DNA from: Simiduia agarivorans SA1 = DSM 21679
GTDB lineage: Bacteria; Pseudomonadota; Gammaproteobacteria; Pseudomonadales; Cellvibrionaceae
Direction of reading: 5' to 3'
DNA length: 64,000 nucleotides
Assembly (NCBI RefSeq): GCF_000305785.2
Contig: NC_018868.3
Location: forward strand, 1,722,001 to 1,786,000
Shown here: positions 50,191 to 60,008 of the stretch, one piece after another
Numbering within the stretch: position 1 is the first letter of the stretch
How the letters are laid out: each line of letters starts with the position of its first letter
Made by a program: the position numbers and the translations under genes
Notes under the pieces: generated by a model
Told to the model about the DNA's origin: nothing
What the model saw: the letters and a program-made list of their open reading frames with translations, nothing else
Database searches by the model: none

Positions 50191-51609
50191 TTATTGGCTG
50201 GGACCGATAAAACTGGTTTCCACCGTCACGTTCAGTTCCGGTTTATCCTGTGCTTCCACATAAAAGGTCACCTTGTTCTGGGAACTGGTGAGTTCATCGC
50301 GCGGCACCGAAACCCGCACAGGGAAACTCAGCAACTCGCCTTGCTCGATCAGGGCGGGGCGATAACCGCCGAGCGAATAGGTGTGATCACCGGTGACCGT
50401 GACGTTATAGATCTGATCTTCCGGGTCGAGGTTCAGAATTTTCAGTGTGTACACATTCTGAATATCGTCACCCACCACCCGGTACATGTTGGCACCACGG
50501 TCGCGCAGAACATCCACTTTCAAAGGCACCCGGCTGCTGACTGTGTAAGCAAAGACACTAATCATTGCCACCATGGCCAATGCATAACCCAACAGGCGTG
50601 GGCGGAACACGTGGGTGGTACCGTTCTTGATGGCGTCTTCCGTGGTAAAGCGGATCAACCCCCGCTCATAACCCATTTTGTCCATCACGCTGTTACACGC
50701 ATCCACACACAGCCCGCAATCGATACACTCGTATTGCACGCCGTCGCGAATATCGATATCCACCGGACACACCTGCACACACCAGGAACAATCGATGCAG
50801 TCGCCCTTGCCTTCAGCTTTGTAATCCTCTTTGGGTTTACGCGGGCCACGGGTTTCACCGCGTTTGAAATCGTAGAATACCGTGAGCGTATCCTGGTCGT
50901 ACATGACCGACTGGAAGCGCGCGTAGGGACACATGTATTTGCACACTTGCTCGCGCAAATAACCGGCATTCATGTAGGTGCCGACAGCAAAAAACAGCAC
51001 CCAGAAAGCCGCTATTGGATTGGCATCCAAGGTGACCAGGCCGGTGATCAGTTCACGGATGGGCGTGAAATAGCCAATAAAGGTAATGCCGGTGATCAGG
51101 GCGATGGTCACCCACATGAAATGCTTGCCGAATTTTTTGCTGAACTTGCGCAAACTCATGGGCTCTTTATCGAGCTTCATGCGGGCGTTGCGATCGCCCT
51201 CAAAAAAATGCTCGGCCCAGATGTACATCATGGTCCACACGGTTTGCGGGCAGGTAAAGCCACACCACACGCGCCCCACCATGACGGTAACGGTAAACAG
51301 GCCAAAGGCGGCGATGATCAACAACCAGGACAACAACATGGCATCCTGCGGACCAAACGTCAGCCACAAAATATGAAACTGCCGCTCGGGCAAATCAAAT
51401 AACATGGCCGGCCGACCATCAATGACAAACCAGGGCATCAGCAGGTAACCGGCAATTAACGGAATACCGGTATAGCGACGCAGGCTCTGGAAAAAGCCGG
51501 AAATTTTCCGAGTGTAGATACGACCGGAAGACTGATAAATATCGACGTAGCGGATTTTTTCTTCTTGTTGGTCCGCAGTACGCTGTTCGTTTGAAGATTG
51601 CTCGGACAT
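50191..51609 (-). CDS. ccoG: CcoG (RdxA/FixG) ferredoxin-like copper reductase
   Basis: 472 residues, about five membrane helices, with a polyferredoxin segment: CIDCSWCVQVCPVDIDIRDG and CIDCGLCVDACNSVMDKMGY are two 4Fe-4S motifs, and CGFTCPQTVWTMMYIWAEHFFEGDR is the FixG family signature. A beta-rich C-terminal domain ends the protein. Reported in other bacteria to reduce Cu(II) to Cu(I) for cbb3 assembly. It starts 100 nt after ccoP, beyond a terminator at 51678. Confidence 0.95.
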   Translation of the reverse strand: MSEQSSNEQRTADQQEEKIRYVDIYQSSGRIYTRKISGFFQSLRRYTGIPLIAGYLLMPWFVIDGRPAMLFDLPERQFHILWLTFGPQDAMLLSWLLIIAAFGLFTVTVMVGRVWCGFTCPQTVWTMMYIWAEHFFEGDRNARMKLDKEPMSLRKFSKKFGKHFMWVTIALITGITFIGYFTPIRELITGLVTLDANPIAAFWVLFFAVGTYMNAGYLREQVCKYMCPYARFQSVMYDQDTLTVFYDFKRGETRGPRKPKEDYKAEGKGDCIDCSWCVQVCPVDIDIRDGVQYECIDCGLCVDACNSVMDKMGYERGLIRFTTEDAIKNGTTHVFRPRLLGYALAMVAMISVFAYTVSSRVPLKVDVLRDRGANMYRVVGDDIQNVYTLKILNLDPEDQIYNVTVTGDHTYSLGGYRPALIEQGELLSFPVRVSVPRDELTSSQNKVTFYVEAQDKPELNVTVETSFIGPSQ

Positions 51610-51677
51610 GCAACTGCTCTTACGTACTGACTGAGAAATGACCCTGAAAAGCCAGGGGGTTTACCACGAGAAAAACG

Positions 51678-51703
51678 AAAAGGGCAGCCTGAGCTGCCCT
51701 TTT
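51678..51703 (-). terminator. Intrinsic terminator after ccoP
   Basis: AAAAGGGCAGC-TCAG-GCTGCCCTTTT read on the minus strand, ending in TTTTCG. It separates ccoNOQP from ccoGHIS and would favour higher expression of the structural subunits. Confidence 0.75.
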
Positions 51704-51709
51704 AACCGG

Positions 51710-52636
51710 TTACTGCGCGTCGTTCTGATCGAGCGACAGGCTGTACACATAGGCGGCCAACAAATGAATCTTGTCGGAACGCAACTGGTCTTTCTGCGCA
51801 GGCATTACGTTGGCACGCCCCTCGCGCACCGAGTGGCGAATGCCTTTACGGGTACCGTCATAAAGCCAGATATCATCGGTCAGGTTAGGCGCGCCCAACA
51901 TCTGATTGCCTTTACCGTCGGCGCCATGACAGGCTACGCAATTGGCGGCAAATACTTTCGCACCGGCTTCTGCCAGCGCGGCATCGTGCTCCTGACCGGA
52001 GATTTTCAATACGTACTCGGCACTGGACTGCACACCGGCTTCACCAATGACCGGCCCCCATGGCGGCATGTTGCCCGCGCGGCCATTGATCAGGGTTTCC
52101 TTGATTTTTTCCGGTGTGCCACCGTACAGCCAATCACCGTCAATCAAGCTCGGGAAGCCGTAGCTGCCGCCGCCGTCCGCGCCGTGACAAATGGCGCAGT
52201 TATTGGCGAACAAACGCATGCCCATTTTCATCGCCTTGGGCTCGTTCACCAGATCCTCAATGGACATCTGCTCGTACTTACCGAAGGTCTCAGCAAAGGT
52301 TTTCTGGGCTTTTTTCTGTTCCACTTCCAATTGCTTGTGGGACGTCCAGGTATTGCCTTCATACAGCGGGTGGAAGCCTTTCCAGGCCCCCAGACCGGGG
52401 TACATGATCAGATAGACGATGGCAAATAGAATGGTTGCCACAAACATCTGGAACCACCACTTGGGCAGCGGGTTATCGTATTCCTCAATACCGTCATATA
52501 CGTGACCGGTGGTTTTGTTTTCCGGTTCATCTTCGTCGCTGACCGCCACTTTGCGGTTGGCAAACAGTACCCAGGTCACCAGCACCAGGCATGTGACAGT
52601 CAGTACAATGATCCACAGGCTCCAAAAAGTACTCAT
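51710..52636 (-). CDS. ccoP: cbb3 cytochrome c oxidase subunit III (CcoP)
   Basis: 308 residues. N-terminal membrane helices (FWSLWIIVLTVTCLVLVTWVLF and WFQMFVATILFAIVYLIM), then two cytochrome c domains with CAICHGADG (about 150) and CVACHGADG (about 235). CcoP passes electrons from cytochrome c toward CcoO and CcoN. Its start overlaps the ccoQ stop by 4 bp. Confidence 0.96.
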   Translation of the reverse strand: MSTFWSLWIIVLTVTCLVLVTWVLFANRKVAVSDEDEPENKTTGHVYDGIEEYDNPLPKWWFQMFVATILFAIVYLIMYPGLGAWKGFHPLYEGNTWTSHKQLEVEQKKAQKTFAETFGKYEQMSIEDLVNEPKAMKMGMRLFANNCAICHGADGGGSYGFPSLIDGDWLYGGTPEKIKETLINGRAGNMPPWGPVIGEAGVQSSAEYVLKISGQEHDAALAEAGAKVFAANCVACHGADGKGNQMLGAPNLTDDIWLYDGTRKGIRHSVREGRANVMPAQKDQLRSDKIHLLAAYVYSLSLDQNDAQ

Positions 52637-52839
52637 AATTTTTCCTGCCTTTCTTCATCGTTGTTTTCGGGATGAAGTTGTTGGGGTGTTTTGCTTGGCT
52701 CGTCCTCGGCGAAAGGCAGGTTAGCTGCCTCTTCAAACCGCTTGCGGCGGCTGGGCGCAAAGGCCCACCAACAGACGCCGATAAAGGCCAGAGTGACCAG
52801 CACGGTGCCTAGCGAACGCAAATCGTTGATATCCATCAT
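52633..52839 (-). CDS. ccoQ: cbb3 cytochrome c oxidase subunit IV (CcoQ)
   Basis: 68 residues with one membrane helix (LGTVLVTLAFIGVCWWAFAP) and a charged tail (SRRKRFEEAANLPFAEDE), the CcoQ pattern. Start ATG 52839 overlaps the ccoO stop (ATGA); the next codon is also ATG. CcoQ stabilises the oxidase, especially in oxygen. Confidence 0.92.
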   Translation of the reverse strand: MMDINDLRSLGTVLVTLAFIGVCWWAFAPSRRKRFEEAANLPFAEDEPSKTPQQLHPENNDEERQEKL

Positions 52840-53450
52840 CAGCGCTTCTGTTGAACCAGGGTGCCGAGCTGCTGCAGGTAAACCACCAATGCATCCACTT
52901 CACTCACACCTTTCACAGCAGCCTCTGCACCAGCGATATCTTCGTCGGTATAGGGCACGCCCACTTTGCGCAAGGCCGCCATTTTCTTGCCGGTGTCCTT
53001 GCCGTCGAGCACGTTATCAAACAGCCAGGGGAACGCCGGCATGTTGGATTCAGGCACAACGTTGCGCGGGTTGTACAGGTGCGCCTTTTGCCAGGCGTCT
53101 GAGTAACGTCCGCCTACACGCGCCAGATCGGGACCGGTGCGCTTGGAACCCCACAGGAACGGGTGCTCATAGACTGATTCGCCGGCCAGCGAGTAGTGAC
53201 CGTAGCGCTCCACTTCGGCGCGCAGTGGACGGATCATCTGAGTGTGGCACACGTGACAACCTTCACGGATATAAATGTCACGCCCTTCCAGAGCGACTGC
53301 ACCCAGCGGCTTCAGACCTTCCACCGGCGTCGTGGTTTCCTTCAGGAAAAACTGCGGCACGATTTCAACCAGTGAACCAAAACTGATGGCCACGATGGTG
53401 AGTACGGCCATCAGGCCGATGTTCTTTTCTACAATGTCATGATTCTTCAT
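52839..53450 (-). CDS. ccoO: cbb3 cytochrome c oxidase subunit II (CcoO)
   Basis: 203 residues with an N-terminal membrane anchor ([25 protein letters not shown]) and one cytochrome c motif in [15 protein letters not shown]; the axial Met is probably in [12 protein letters not shown]. It carries electrons from CcoP to CcoN. It begins 11 nt after ccoN. Confidence 0.96.
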   Translation of the reverse strand: MKNHDIVEKNIGLMAVLTIVAISFGSLVEIVPQFFLKETTTPVEGLKPLGAVALEGRDIYIREGCHVCHTQMIRPLRAEVERYGHYSLAGESVYEHPFLWGSKRTGPDLARVGGRYSDAWQKAHLYNPRNVVPESNMPAFPWLFDNVLDGKDTGKKMAALRKVGVPYTDEDIAGAEAAVKGVSEVDALVVYLQQLGTLVQQKR

Positions 53451-53461
53451 GGATTATTCCC

Positions 53462-54901
53462 TCAGGCCGCGGCCGCTTGTGGCGCAGCGTCGGCTGACTT
53501 TTCGTCAGCGATGGTGCGGTAGGCGTTGTAGGCCATGATCAGCATGCCAGCCAGGAAGAAAGCACCGCCCACAACACGTACGAAGTAACCGGGGTAGCTG
53601 GCTTCAACGGATTCAACAAAGCTGTAGGTCAGGGTGCCGTCGGCGTTGAATGCACGCCACATCAGGCCCTGCATGATGCCGTTCACCCACATGGAGGCGA
53701 TGTACAACACGGTACCGATAGTCGCCAGCCAGAAGTGGGTGTTGATCAGCGGTACGCTGTACATCTCTTCTTTGTTGAACAGCTTGGGGATCAGGTGGTA
53801 GATGGCGCCGATAGAAATCATTGCGACCCAGCCCAGCGCACCGGAGTGCACGTGACCCACAGTCCAGTCGGTATTGTGCGACAGGGCGTTCACGGTCTTG
53901 ATCGACATCATCGGGCCTTCGAAAGTAGACATACCGTAGAAGGACAGCGAGACCACCAGGAATCGCAAGGTCGGGTCGGTACGCAGCTTATGCCAGGCGC
54001 CGGACAGCGTCATGATACCGTTGATCATACCGCCCCATGACGGCGCCAACAGGATCAGTGACATGACCATGCCCAGACTCTGGGCCCAGTCGGGCAGCGC
54101 TGAGTAGTGCAGGTGGTGACCACCGGCCCAGATATAAAGTGCAATCAGCGCCCAGAAATGCACGATGGACAACTGGTAGGAGTACACCGGACGACCCGCT
54201 TGCTTGGGCACGAAGTAATACATCATGCCGAGGAAGCCCGCGGTCAGGAAGAAGCCCACCGCGTTATGGCCGTACCACCACTGGACCATGGCATCCATCA
54301 CGCCGGCATAGGCGGAGTAGGACTTGGTCATGGACACGGGAATCGCCGCCGAGTTCACCAGGTGCAGGACGGCGACGGTGAGAATAAAGCCGCCGTAGAA
54401 CCAGTTGGCCACATAAATGTGTTCGGTTTTACGCTTGACGATAGTGCCGAAGAACACGATGGCATAGGACACCCATACCAGCGTAATCAGGATATCGATG
54501 GGCCACTCCAGCTCGGCGTATTCCTTGGCGGAAGTAATACCCAGAGGCAGTGTAATGGCTGCGAGTACAATCACCAGCTGCCAACCCCAGAACGTAAACG
54601 GGATCAGCCAGCCGCCCCACAGTTTGGCCTGACAAGTCCGCTGCACAACATAGTAGGAAGTGGCGAACAAGGCACAACCACCAAAGGCGAAAATCACCGC
54701 GTTGGTGTGCAGGGGACGCAAACGGCCGAAGTGGCTGTAGGGTTGCAGGATATCGTTCAGTTCTGGCCATACCAGCTGTGCCGCAATCAGCACACCCACA
54801 GCCATACCTACGATGCCCCACACAATGGTCATGACGGCGAATTGACGCACGACCTTATAGTTATAGGCTGGGTGTTCCCCAGCAGCTGCGTGACTGCTCA
54901 T
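53462..54901 (-). CDS. ccoN: cbb3 cytochrome c oxidase catalytic subunit I (CcoN)
   Basis: 479 residues and about twelve membrane helices, with the heme and CuB ligands in [35 protein letters not shown] and [31 protein letters not shown]. It reduces oxygen at low concentrations, pumping protons. It is the first gene of ccoNOQP; an FNR/Anr box lies 150 nt upstream. Confidence 0.97.
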   Translation of the reverse strand: MSSHAAAGEHPAYNYKVVRQFAVMTIVWGIVGMAVGVLIAAQLVWPELNDILQPYSHFGRLRPLHTNAVIFAFGGCALFATSYYVVQRTCQAKLWGGWLIPFTFWGWQLVIVLAAITLPLGITSAKEYAELEWPIDILITLVWVSYAIVFFGTIVKRKTEHIYVANWFYGGFILTVAVLHLVNSAAIPVSMTKSYSAYAGVMDAMVQWWYGHNAVGFFLTAGFLGMMYYFVPKQAGRPVYSYQLSIVHFWALIALYIWAGGHHLHYSALPDWAQSLGMVMSLILLAPSWGGMINGIMTLSGAWHKLRTDPTLRFLVVSLSFYGMSTFEGPMMSIKTVNALSHNTDWTVGHVHSGALGWVAMISIGAIYHLIPKLFNKEEMYSVPLINTHFWLATIGTVLYIASMWVNGIMQGLMWRAFNADGTLTYSFVESVEASYPGYFVRVVGGAFFLAGMLIMAYNAYRTIADEKSADAAPQAAAA

Positions 54902-55050
54902 AGTAGTTTCCCAATGTCTCAGAGCTTAAAAAATCGTCTTCGCCAGACTTCCTGCGTACCTCAAGACCGGTCCCCTAGGAACAGAGCTCCCTCTAAAGTA
55001 GTACGACAGGTTGCACCGCTGGCATTGTAGGGTTTCAACATGACGGGATA

Positions 55051-55064
55051 TTGATGTGAATCAA
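55051..55064 (-). promoter_or_regulatory. FNR/Anr box upstream of ccoN
   Basis: TTGATGTGAATCAA, a perfect TTGAT-N4-ATCAA palindrome, 149 nt before the ccoN start. Anr/Fnr activates cbb3 oxidase operons at low oxygen in Pseudomonas and other genera; here the same is inferred. Confidence 0.85.
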
Positions 55065-55151
55065 GGGATACCCCGTCCGGTTTATATAACCGGATAAAAC
55101 CCAGAGTTTAGGTCATAAAGGCCTGTTTCGCGCAGGCGATCTACCCACAAA

Positions 55152-55173
55152 GGCGTATTCCTTGGAATACGCC
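55152..55173 (-). terminator. Intrinsic terminator after argG
   Basis: GGCGTATTCC-AA-GGAATACGCC followed by TTTGTGG on the minus strand. The 10-bp stem is perfect with a short U-tract, 12 nt after the argG stop. Confidence 0.7.
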
Positions 55174-55185
55174 ATGACGGGCAGA

Positions 55186-56406
55186 TCAGGACAATTTACG
55201 GCCTTTGCCCGCCGCGATGCGCATGCGCAACGCGTTGAGCTTGATGAAGCCTTCGGCGTCCTTCTGGTTGTAGGCACCGGCATCGTCCTCAAAAGTGGCG
55301 ATCTTGTCGTCGAAGAGGCTGTCCTCGGAGCGACGGCCGGCAATGGACACATTGCCCTTGTAGAGCTTGACCCGCACATCGCCGTTCACCACCGTCTGGG
55401 AGTCATCGATGGCCTTTTGCAGCATCTGCCGCTCAGGGCTCCACCAGTAACCGTTGTAAATCATCTCGGCGTAGCGCGGCATCAGCGCATCTTTCAGGTG
55501 CGCCACTTCGCGGTCGAGAGTGAGCGACTCGATGGCGCGGTGCGCCTTGAGCAGGATGGTGCCGCCGGGGGTTTCGTAGCAACCGCGGGACTTCATGCCC
55601 ACATAGCGGTTTTCCACGATATCCAAGCGACCAATACCATTGGCGCCGCCCACCTTGTTCAGGTGCTCCAGCACGGTCGCCGGCGTCATGGCCTTGCCAT
55701 CGATGGCCACCACGTCACCTTTTTCGTAGGTCAGGGTCACGTAAGTGGGTGTGTCCGGTGCCGCTTCCGGTGATACCGACCAACGCCACATACCCTCTTC
55801 CGCCTCGGCCCATGGATCTTCCAGAATGCCGCCCTCGTAGGAAATGTGCAGCAGGTTAGCGTCCATGGAGTAAGGCGACTTGGTTTTCTGCTTGGCGAAA
55901 TCCACCGGAATATTGTGTTCTTCGCAGTAGGCCATCAGCTTTTCGCGGGAGTTCAGATCCCACTCGCGCCAGGGTGCAATGACCTTGATACCGGGCTTGA
56001 GTGCGTAGGCACCCAGCTCGAAGCGCACCTGGTCGTTGCCTTTGCCGGTCGCACCATGGGAGATGGCATCGGCACCGGTTTCGTTGGCAATTTCTACCAG
56101 ACGCTTGGCGATCAGCGGGCGGGCAATGGAGGTGCCCAGCAGGTATTCACCTTCATAAATGGTGTTGGCGCGGAACATGGGAAACACGTAATCGCGCACG
56201 AATTCTTCGCGCAGATCTTCGATATAGATTTCTTTGATGCCCATGGCCTGTGCTTTGGCGCGCGCGGGCTCCACTTCTTCACCCTGACCGATGTCGGCGG
56301 TAAACGTCACCACCTCACACTGGTAGGTTTCTTGTAGCCACTTAGCAATAACCGATGTATCAAGCCCGCCTGAGTAAGCGAGTACTACCTTTTTGAGGGA
56401 CGCCAT
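55186..56406 (-). CDS. argG: Argininosuccinate synthase
   Basis: 406 residues. [35 protein letters not shown] at the N-terminus is the ATP pyrophosphatase P-loop (SGGLDTS), and [18 protein letters not shown] binds substrates. It joins citrulline and aspartate in arginine synthesis in the cytoplasm. Length and start are typical. Next gene upstream on the same strand is motY; the argG-motY-pyrC-rnt order is the one I recall from Pseudomonas. Confidence 0.97.
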   Translation of the reverse strand: MASLKKVVLAYSGGLDTSVIAKWLQETYQCEVVTFTADIGQGEEVEPARAKAQAMGIKEIYIEDLREEFVRDYVFPMFRANTIYEGEYLLGTSIARPLIAKRLVEIANETGADAISHGATGKGNDQVRFELGAYALKPGIKVIAPWREWDLNSREKLMAYCEEHNIPVDFAKQKTKSPYSMDANLLHISYEGGILEDPWAEAEEGMWRWSVSPEAAPDTPTYVTLTYEKGDVVAIDGKAMTPATVLEHLNKVGGANGIGRLDIVENRYVGMKSRGCYETPGGTILLKAHRAIESLTLDREVAHLKDALMPRYAEMIYNGYWWSPERQMLQKAIDDSQTVVNGDVRVKLYKGNVSIAGRRSEDSLFDDKIATFEDDAGAYNQKDAEGFIKLNALRMRIAAGKGRKLS

Positions 56407-56540
56407 AGAAAACTCCGTTCGCTTGCCGCGCTGTCCCGGGTCGCATTGCGCTCACCCGGCCTGTAAAAATCGGGGGCGAATTGTATAACCAATCGTTATA
56501 GATTCACAGGGCGTCTAGCAGACTAATTGCGGATAGGACG

Positions 56541-57443
56541 TTATTCTGCGGCGGCAACCGTCTGATCCTCGCGCTTGTCGACCCTGACGGTGACGCGCCG
56601 GTTTTGCGCCCGGCCCACGCGCGATTGATTGGACGCAACCGGATAGCGCTCACCGTGCCAGCGCACAGTAATCATGTCGGCCGGCACCCCCAGGTTGCGC
56701 AAAAACGCTGCCACTGATTCTGCCCGCCGCTTGGACAGTTCAAGATTTTCGTCCCGCAGCCCCTTGCTATCGGTGTGACCATCAATGAACAGATGGCCGA
56801 TTTGCGGATCGGCCAGCACATAGGTGGCAATGTGGCGCAATTTGCGATTTTCCGCCGGAGGGAAATCATCGCCGGACGACGGGAAGTAAACGGCGGACCG
56901 GGCGATCTGATCGTAATTGACCGGCAGCAATGAGCCCAGACACTGAAGATACTGGCCATAGGCGGCCTGAAAGTTAACCGGCGACAAGGCAATGCGGGAT
57001 GACTCACTGGCGCCGTACCAAGGGTAGCGAGTGAACACCAACTCACGCCCACCATGGAGCTCGGTCAATGCCCGATTTGACAGCTTGTTATCCAAGCCCA
57101 CGGGGCGCTCGCCGCGGGTCACCGGAATAAGGCCAAGGTTGATATCGGCACCATCCGGGCGCCACACGGGTGCGCGCGCCACCAGTCGTGCCTTGCCGGA
57201 TTCCAGCCGGGGGGTATAAGGCAGCAGCTCCAGCGTGAGCGGCTCACCCGCCCGACGGTAAAACCGGGCGTTACCGTAGTAGGGCACCGGCTGATTCATT
57301 TCACAGGCAAAAATGGAACTGCTCACCTGCCACTCGCTCTTATCCATGGGCGCCGCATATTCAGTGGCCCGGGCAGGCCCAACGGCCAGCACTACCAATA
57401 CCGACGGCAGCCAGAATAATGTGCGTGTAAGCAAGCGGTACAT
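56541..57443 (-). CDS. motY: MotY-like flagellar T-ring protein with OmpA domain
   Basis: 300 residues from ATG 57443, with a signal peptide (LLTRTLFWLPSVLVVLAVGPARA). N-terminal MotY domain: WQVSSSIFACEMNQPVPYYGNARFYRRAGEPLTLEL and YGQYLQCLGSLLPVNYDQIARSAVYF. C-terminal OmpA/Pal peptidoglycan-binding domain: IDGHTDSKGLRDENLELSKRRAESVAAFLRNLGV. MotY stabilises the stator around sodium- or proton-driven polar flagella, so the organism is probably motile. The synteny next to pyrC supports the call. Confidence 0.88.
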   Translation of the reverse strand: MYRLLTRTLFWLPSVLVVLAVGPARATEYAAPMDKSEWQVSSSIFACEMNQPVPYYGNARFYRRAGEPLTLELLPYTPRLESGKARLVARAPVWRPDGADINLGLIPVTRGERPVGLDNKLSNRALTELHGGRELVFTRYPWYGASESSRIALSPVNFQAAYGQYLQCLGSLLPVNYDQIARSAVYFPSSGDDFPPAENRKLRHIATYVLADPQIGHLFIDGHTDSKGLRDENLELSKRRAESVAAFLRNLGVPADMITVRWHGERYPVASNQSRVGRAQNRRVTVRVDKREDQTVAAAE

Positions 57444-57583
57444 GGGGTCTGATTCCACCAAAGCCAGAGAACCTACCCGGGTTATCGACCCGGTTGCCGC
57501 TGGCTTGAGTCGAAATCGGGCGCTATTTTAGGTAGGATGCGCGGCCTGAAACGGCATCCACTGGCTAAAAGGTAGCAGCTCCC

Positions 57584-58618
57584 ATGGCTCAGACTCTGAC
57601 AATCACCCGCCCCGACGACTGGCACATTCACCTGCGCGACGGCGACCAGTTGGCCACCACGGTGCCCGATGCCGCTCGCTACTTTGCCCGCGCCATCATT
57701 ATGCCGAACCTTGTGCCACCAGTGATGAACGCGGAGCAAGCACTCGCTTACAAAAGCCGGATCATGGCCAACCGCCCGGCCGGAAGCCAGTTTGAGCCGC
57801 TGATGGTGCTCTATCTCACCGACAACACCAGCGCTGATGATATCCGCACGGCGCGCGCCGCGGGCGTTGTGGCCGCCAAGCTCTATCCGGCTGGCGCCAC
57901 CACTAACTCGGCCTCGGGCGTGACCGACATCACCCGCCTCTACCCGGTACTGGAAGTGATGGCTGAGGTGGGTATGTTGCTGTTGGTACACGGCGAAGTG
58001 ACCGACAGCAGCATCGATATTTTCGACCGGGAAAAAGCCTTCATTGACCGCACCTTGCTGCCCCTGCGCGCCGCCATGCCCAGCCTCAAAATTGTGCTGG
58101 AGCACATTACCACGGCCGATGCGGCACAGTTTGTCACCGGCGCCTGCGACAACACAGCCGCCACCATCACCGCCCATCACCTGCTGTACAACCGCAACCA
58201 CATGCTCGCCGGTGGCATCCGCCCGCACTACTACTGCCTGCCCATTCTCAAGCGCAGCAGCCATCAGGAAGCCCTGATCGCCGCCGCCACCAGCGGCAGT
58301 GCGCGGTTTTTTCTGGGCACCGATTCGGCGCCGCACGCCAAAGAAAAGAAGGAAGCCGCCTGCGGTTGCGCCGGTAGCTATACTGCCTATGCCGCCATCG
58401 AACTCTATGCAGAAGCCTTTGAAGCGGCGGGTGCGTTAGACAAGCTGGAGGGCTTTGCCAGCCATTTCGGACCGGACTTTTATGGTTTGGCCCGCAATAC
58501 TGATACCATCACCCTGGAAAAGGCCGACTGGCAGGTGCCCGACACCATTGCCATGGCCGGCACCCAACTGGTTCCGCTGCGTGCGGGCGAAACACTGACC
58601 TGGCGCGTCGCGCGCTGA
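57584..58618 (+). CDS. pyrC: Dihydroorotase (Escherichia-type)
   Basis: 344 residues. [12 protein letters not shown] holds the metal-binding Hx[14 protein letters not shown] includes the carbamylated Lys, and [14 protein letters not shown] and [14 protein letters not shown] carry further metal and substrate residues. It cyclises carbamoyl-aspartate to dihydroorotate in pyrimidine synthesis, cytoplasmic. Divergent from motY; 20 nt before rnt. Confidence 0.96.
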   Translation: MAQTLTITRPDDWHIHLRDGDQLATTVPDAARYFARAIIMPNLVPPVMNAEQALAYKSRIMANRPAGSQFEPLMVLYLTDNTSADDIRTARAAGVVAAKLYPAGATTNSASGVTDITRLYPVLEVMAEVGMLLLVHGEVTDSSIDIFDREKAFIDRTLLPLRAAMPSLKIVLEHITTADAAQFVTGACDNTAATITAHHLLYNRNHMLAGGIRPHYYCLPILKRSSHQEALIAAATSGSARFFLGTDSAPHAKEKKEAACGCAGSYTAYAAIELYAEAFEAAGALDKLEGFASHFGPDFYGLARNTDTITLEKADWQVPDTIAMAGTQLVPLRAGETLTWRVAR

Positions 58619-58638
58619 TTGCAGAAGGCACCCCTGGT

Positions 58639-59292
58639 TTGAACCCAGCTGAACCTGTATCCAATCCGAAATCCTTACTGGCACGTCGTTTCCGGGGGTT
58701 TTTACCCGTGGTGGTGGACGTGGAAACCGGCGGCTTCAATGCCGACACCGACGCCCTGCTGGAAATTGCCGCCGTCACCCTGCGCATGGATGAAAACGGC
58801 ATCCTGCACAGGGACCAGACCTTCGATTACCACGTGGACCCTTTCGAGGGTGCCAATATTGAACAATCGGCGCTGGATTTTACCGGCATCGACATCGACA
58901 ACCGCGAAGCGATTCCGGAACTGATGGCGATTCCGGAACTGTTCAAATCCATCCGCCGGGCGGTGAAGGACAACGGCTGCACCCGCGCCGTGGTGGTGGG
59001 CCACAACGCCCACTTTGATCTGGGTTTCGTCAACGCCGCCGCCAACCGCTGCGATGCCAAGCGCAATCCGTTTCACCCTTTTTCCTGCTTTGATACCGCC
59101 ACCCTCAGCGGCCTGGCCTTTGGCCACACGGTGCTGGCCAAAACCTGCCAGCTGGCGGGTATCGAGTTTTCCAACAGCGCCGCCCACTCGGCCGCCTATG
59201 ACGCGGAAAAAACCGCCGACCTGTTCTGCATGATCGTCAATCGCTGGCAGGAACTGGGGGGATGGGAGTTTCCGGAAGGCATTGAGGATTAG
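58639..59292 (+). CDS. rnt: Ribonuclease T
   Basis: 217 residues from TTG 58639, the only start that gives the usual length; AGAAGG lies about 11 nt upstream and no ATG precedes the catalytic core. DEDDh exonuclease motifs: VVVDVETGGFN (Asp, Glu), VVVGHNAHFDLGFVNAA (Asp) and AAHSAAYDAEKTADLF (His, Asp). It trims tRNA 3' ends and matures other stable RNAs. It follows pyrC by 20 nt, as in Pseudomonas. Confidence 0.93.
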   Translation: MNPAEPVSNPKSLLARRFRGFLPVVVDVETGGFNADTDALLEIAAVTLRMDENGILHRDQTFDYHVDPFEGANIEQSALDFTGIDIDNREAIPELMAIPELFKSIRRAVKDNGCTRAVVVGHNAHFDLGFVNAAANRCDAKRNPFHPFSCFDTATLSGLAFGHTVLAKTCQLAGIEFSNSAAHSAAYDAEKTADLFCMIVNRWQELGGWEFPEGIED

Positions 59293-59322
59293 TGGGGTCA
59301 GACGCCCCCATCCGTGGCGGTC

Positions 59323-59350
59323 ATAAAAAAGGGCAGCTTGCGCTGCCCTT
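59323..59350 (-). terminator. Intrinsic terminator, minus strand, for the EF-hand gene
   Basis: AAGGGCAGC-GCAA-GCTGCCCTT followed by TTTTTA on the minus strand, 33 nt after the EF-hand gene stop. It also lies just beyond the rnt stop and could form on that transcript. Confidence 0.75.
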
Positions 59351-59382
59351 GACACCCTGGACCTTGTTTTCAGGTCTTCGTA

Positions 59383-59829
59383 TTAATCTTTGTCCAACCG
59401 CAAACAGAACCAGTAGAAGCAGTGGGTTTCATGCTCTTCTTCGGGCATGATCTCCTGGCTGTCCAGGATGCCGTCGCCGTTGGCATCGATACTGGAAAAC
59501 TGACCCAGAAAGCTGCTGTATTCCGCTTCGGTGACTTCGCCGTTCTTGTCCTGGTCCAGCTTGTTGAAGCGGGCTTTGAGCAGCATGTTGCGGCGGGCCG
59601 CATCCACCTGCTCGTATTCATCAAAACTCACGCCGCCCGAGGTGTTCAGATCCATCAGGCGGAATATATCCAGCTTTTTGGCGGTGATCTCTTCCTGGGA
59701 GATTACCGTATCTCCGTTCAGGTCGTACTTGGCCAGTAACCAGTTATTGCCGCTGGCACTGCTGTCTGCCTGGGCCAGCGCCCCAACGCTCGCCAGGCAC
59801 AATGCTGCTGTTAGCTTAAACACGTTCAT
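59383..59829 (-). CDS. Exported EF-hand calcium-binding protein
   Basis: 148 residues from ATG 59829, with a signal peptide (FKLTAALCLASVGALAQA). Four EF-hand-like loops follow: DLNGDTVISQEE, DLNTSGGVSFDEYE, DQDKNGEVTEAEY and DANGDGILDSQE. The second is irregular; the others have the Asp/Asn-x-Asp/Asn pattern and terminal Glu. A periplasmic or secreted calcium-binding protein; function unknown. The C-terminus ends HETHCFYWFCLRLDKD with two Cys. Confidence 0.8.
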   Translation of the reverse strand: MNVFKLTAALCLASVGALAQADSSASGNNWLLAKYDLNGDTVISQEEITAKKLDIFRLMDLNTSGGVSFDEYEQVDAARRNMLLKARFNKLDQDKNGEVTEAEYSSFLGQFSSIDANGDGILDSQEIMPEEEHETHCFYWFCLRLDKD

Positions 59830-60008
59830 ACTACACCCGCTAATTGTTGTTGGTTTTAGTCGGGCACTCCGTTGCGGGCGGCACACGAGCCGTTCCTTTA
59901 GCTCGATAGTATTAAGAAGCCCACCACATTACCGAAGAACGGGTCACAAAACAGTACTAGCGTTATACGAATTGGAAATATGAGACGCAAATCCCATTTC
60001 AGCGGGTT

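Noticed and set aside
50194..51402. 402-codon plus-strand frame
   Set aside because: Antisense to ccoG, His-rich shadow composition, no domain.
56407..56540. ArgR box upstream of argG
   Set aside because: TGAATCTATAACGATT is a partial half-match only; not enough to call an operator.
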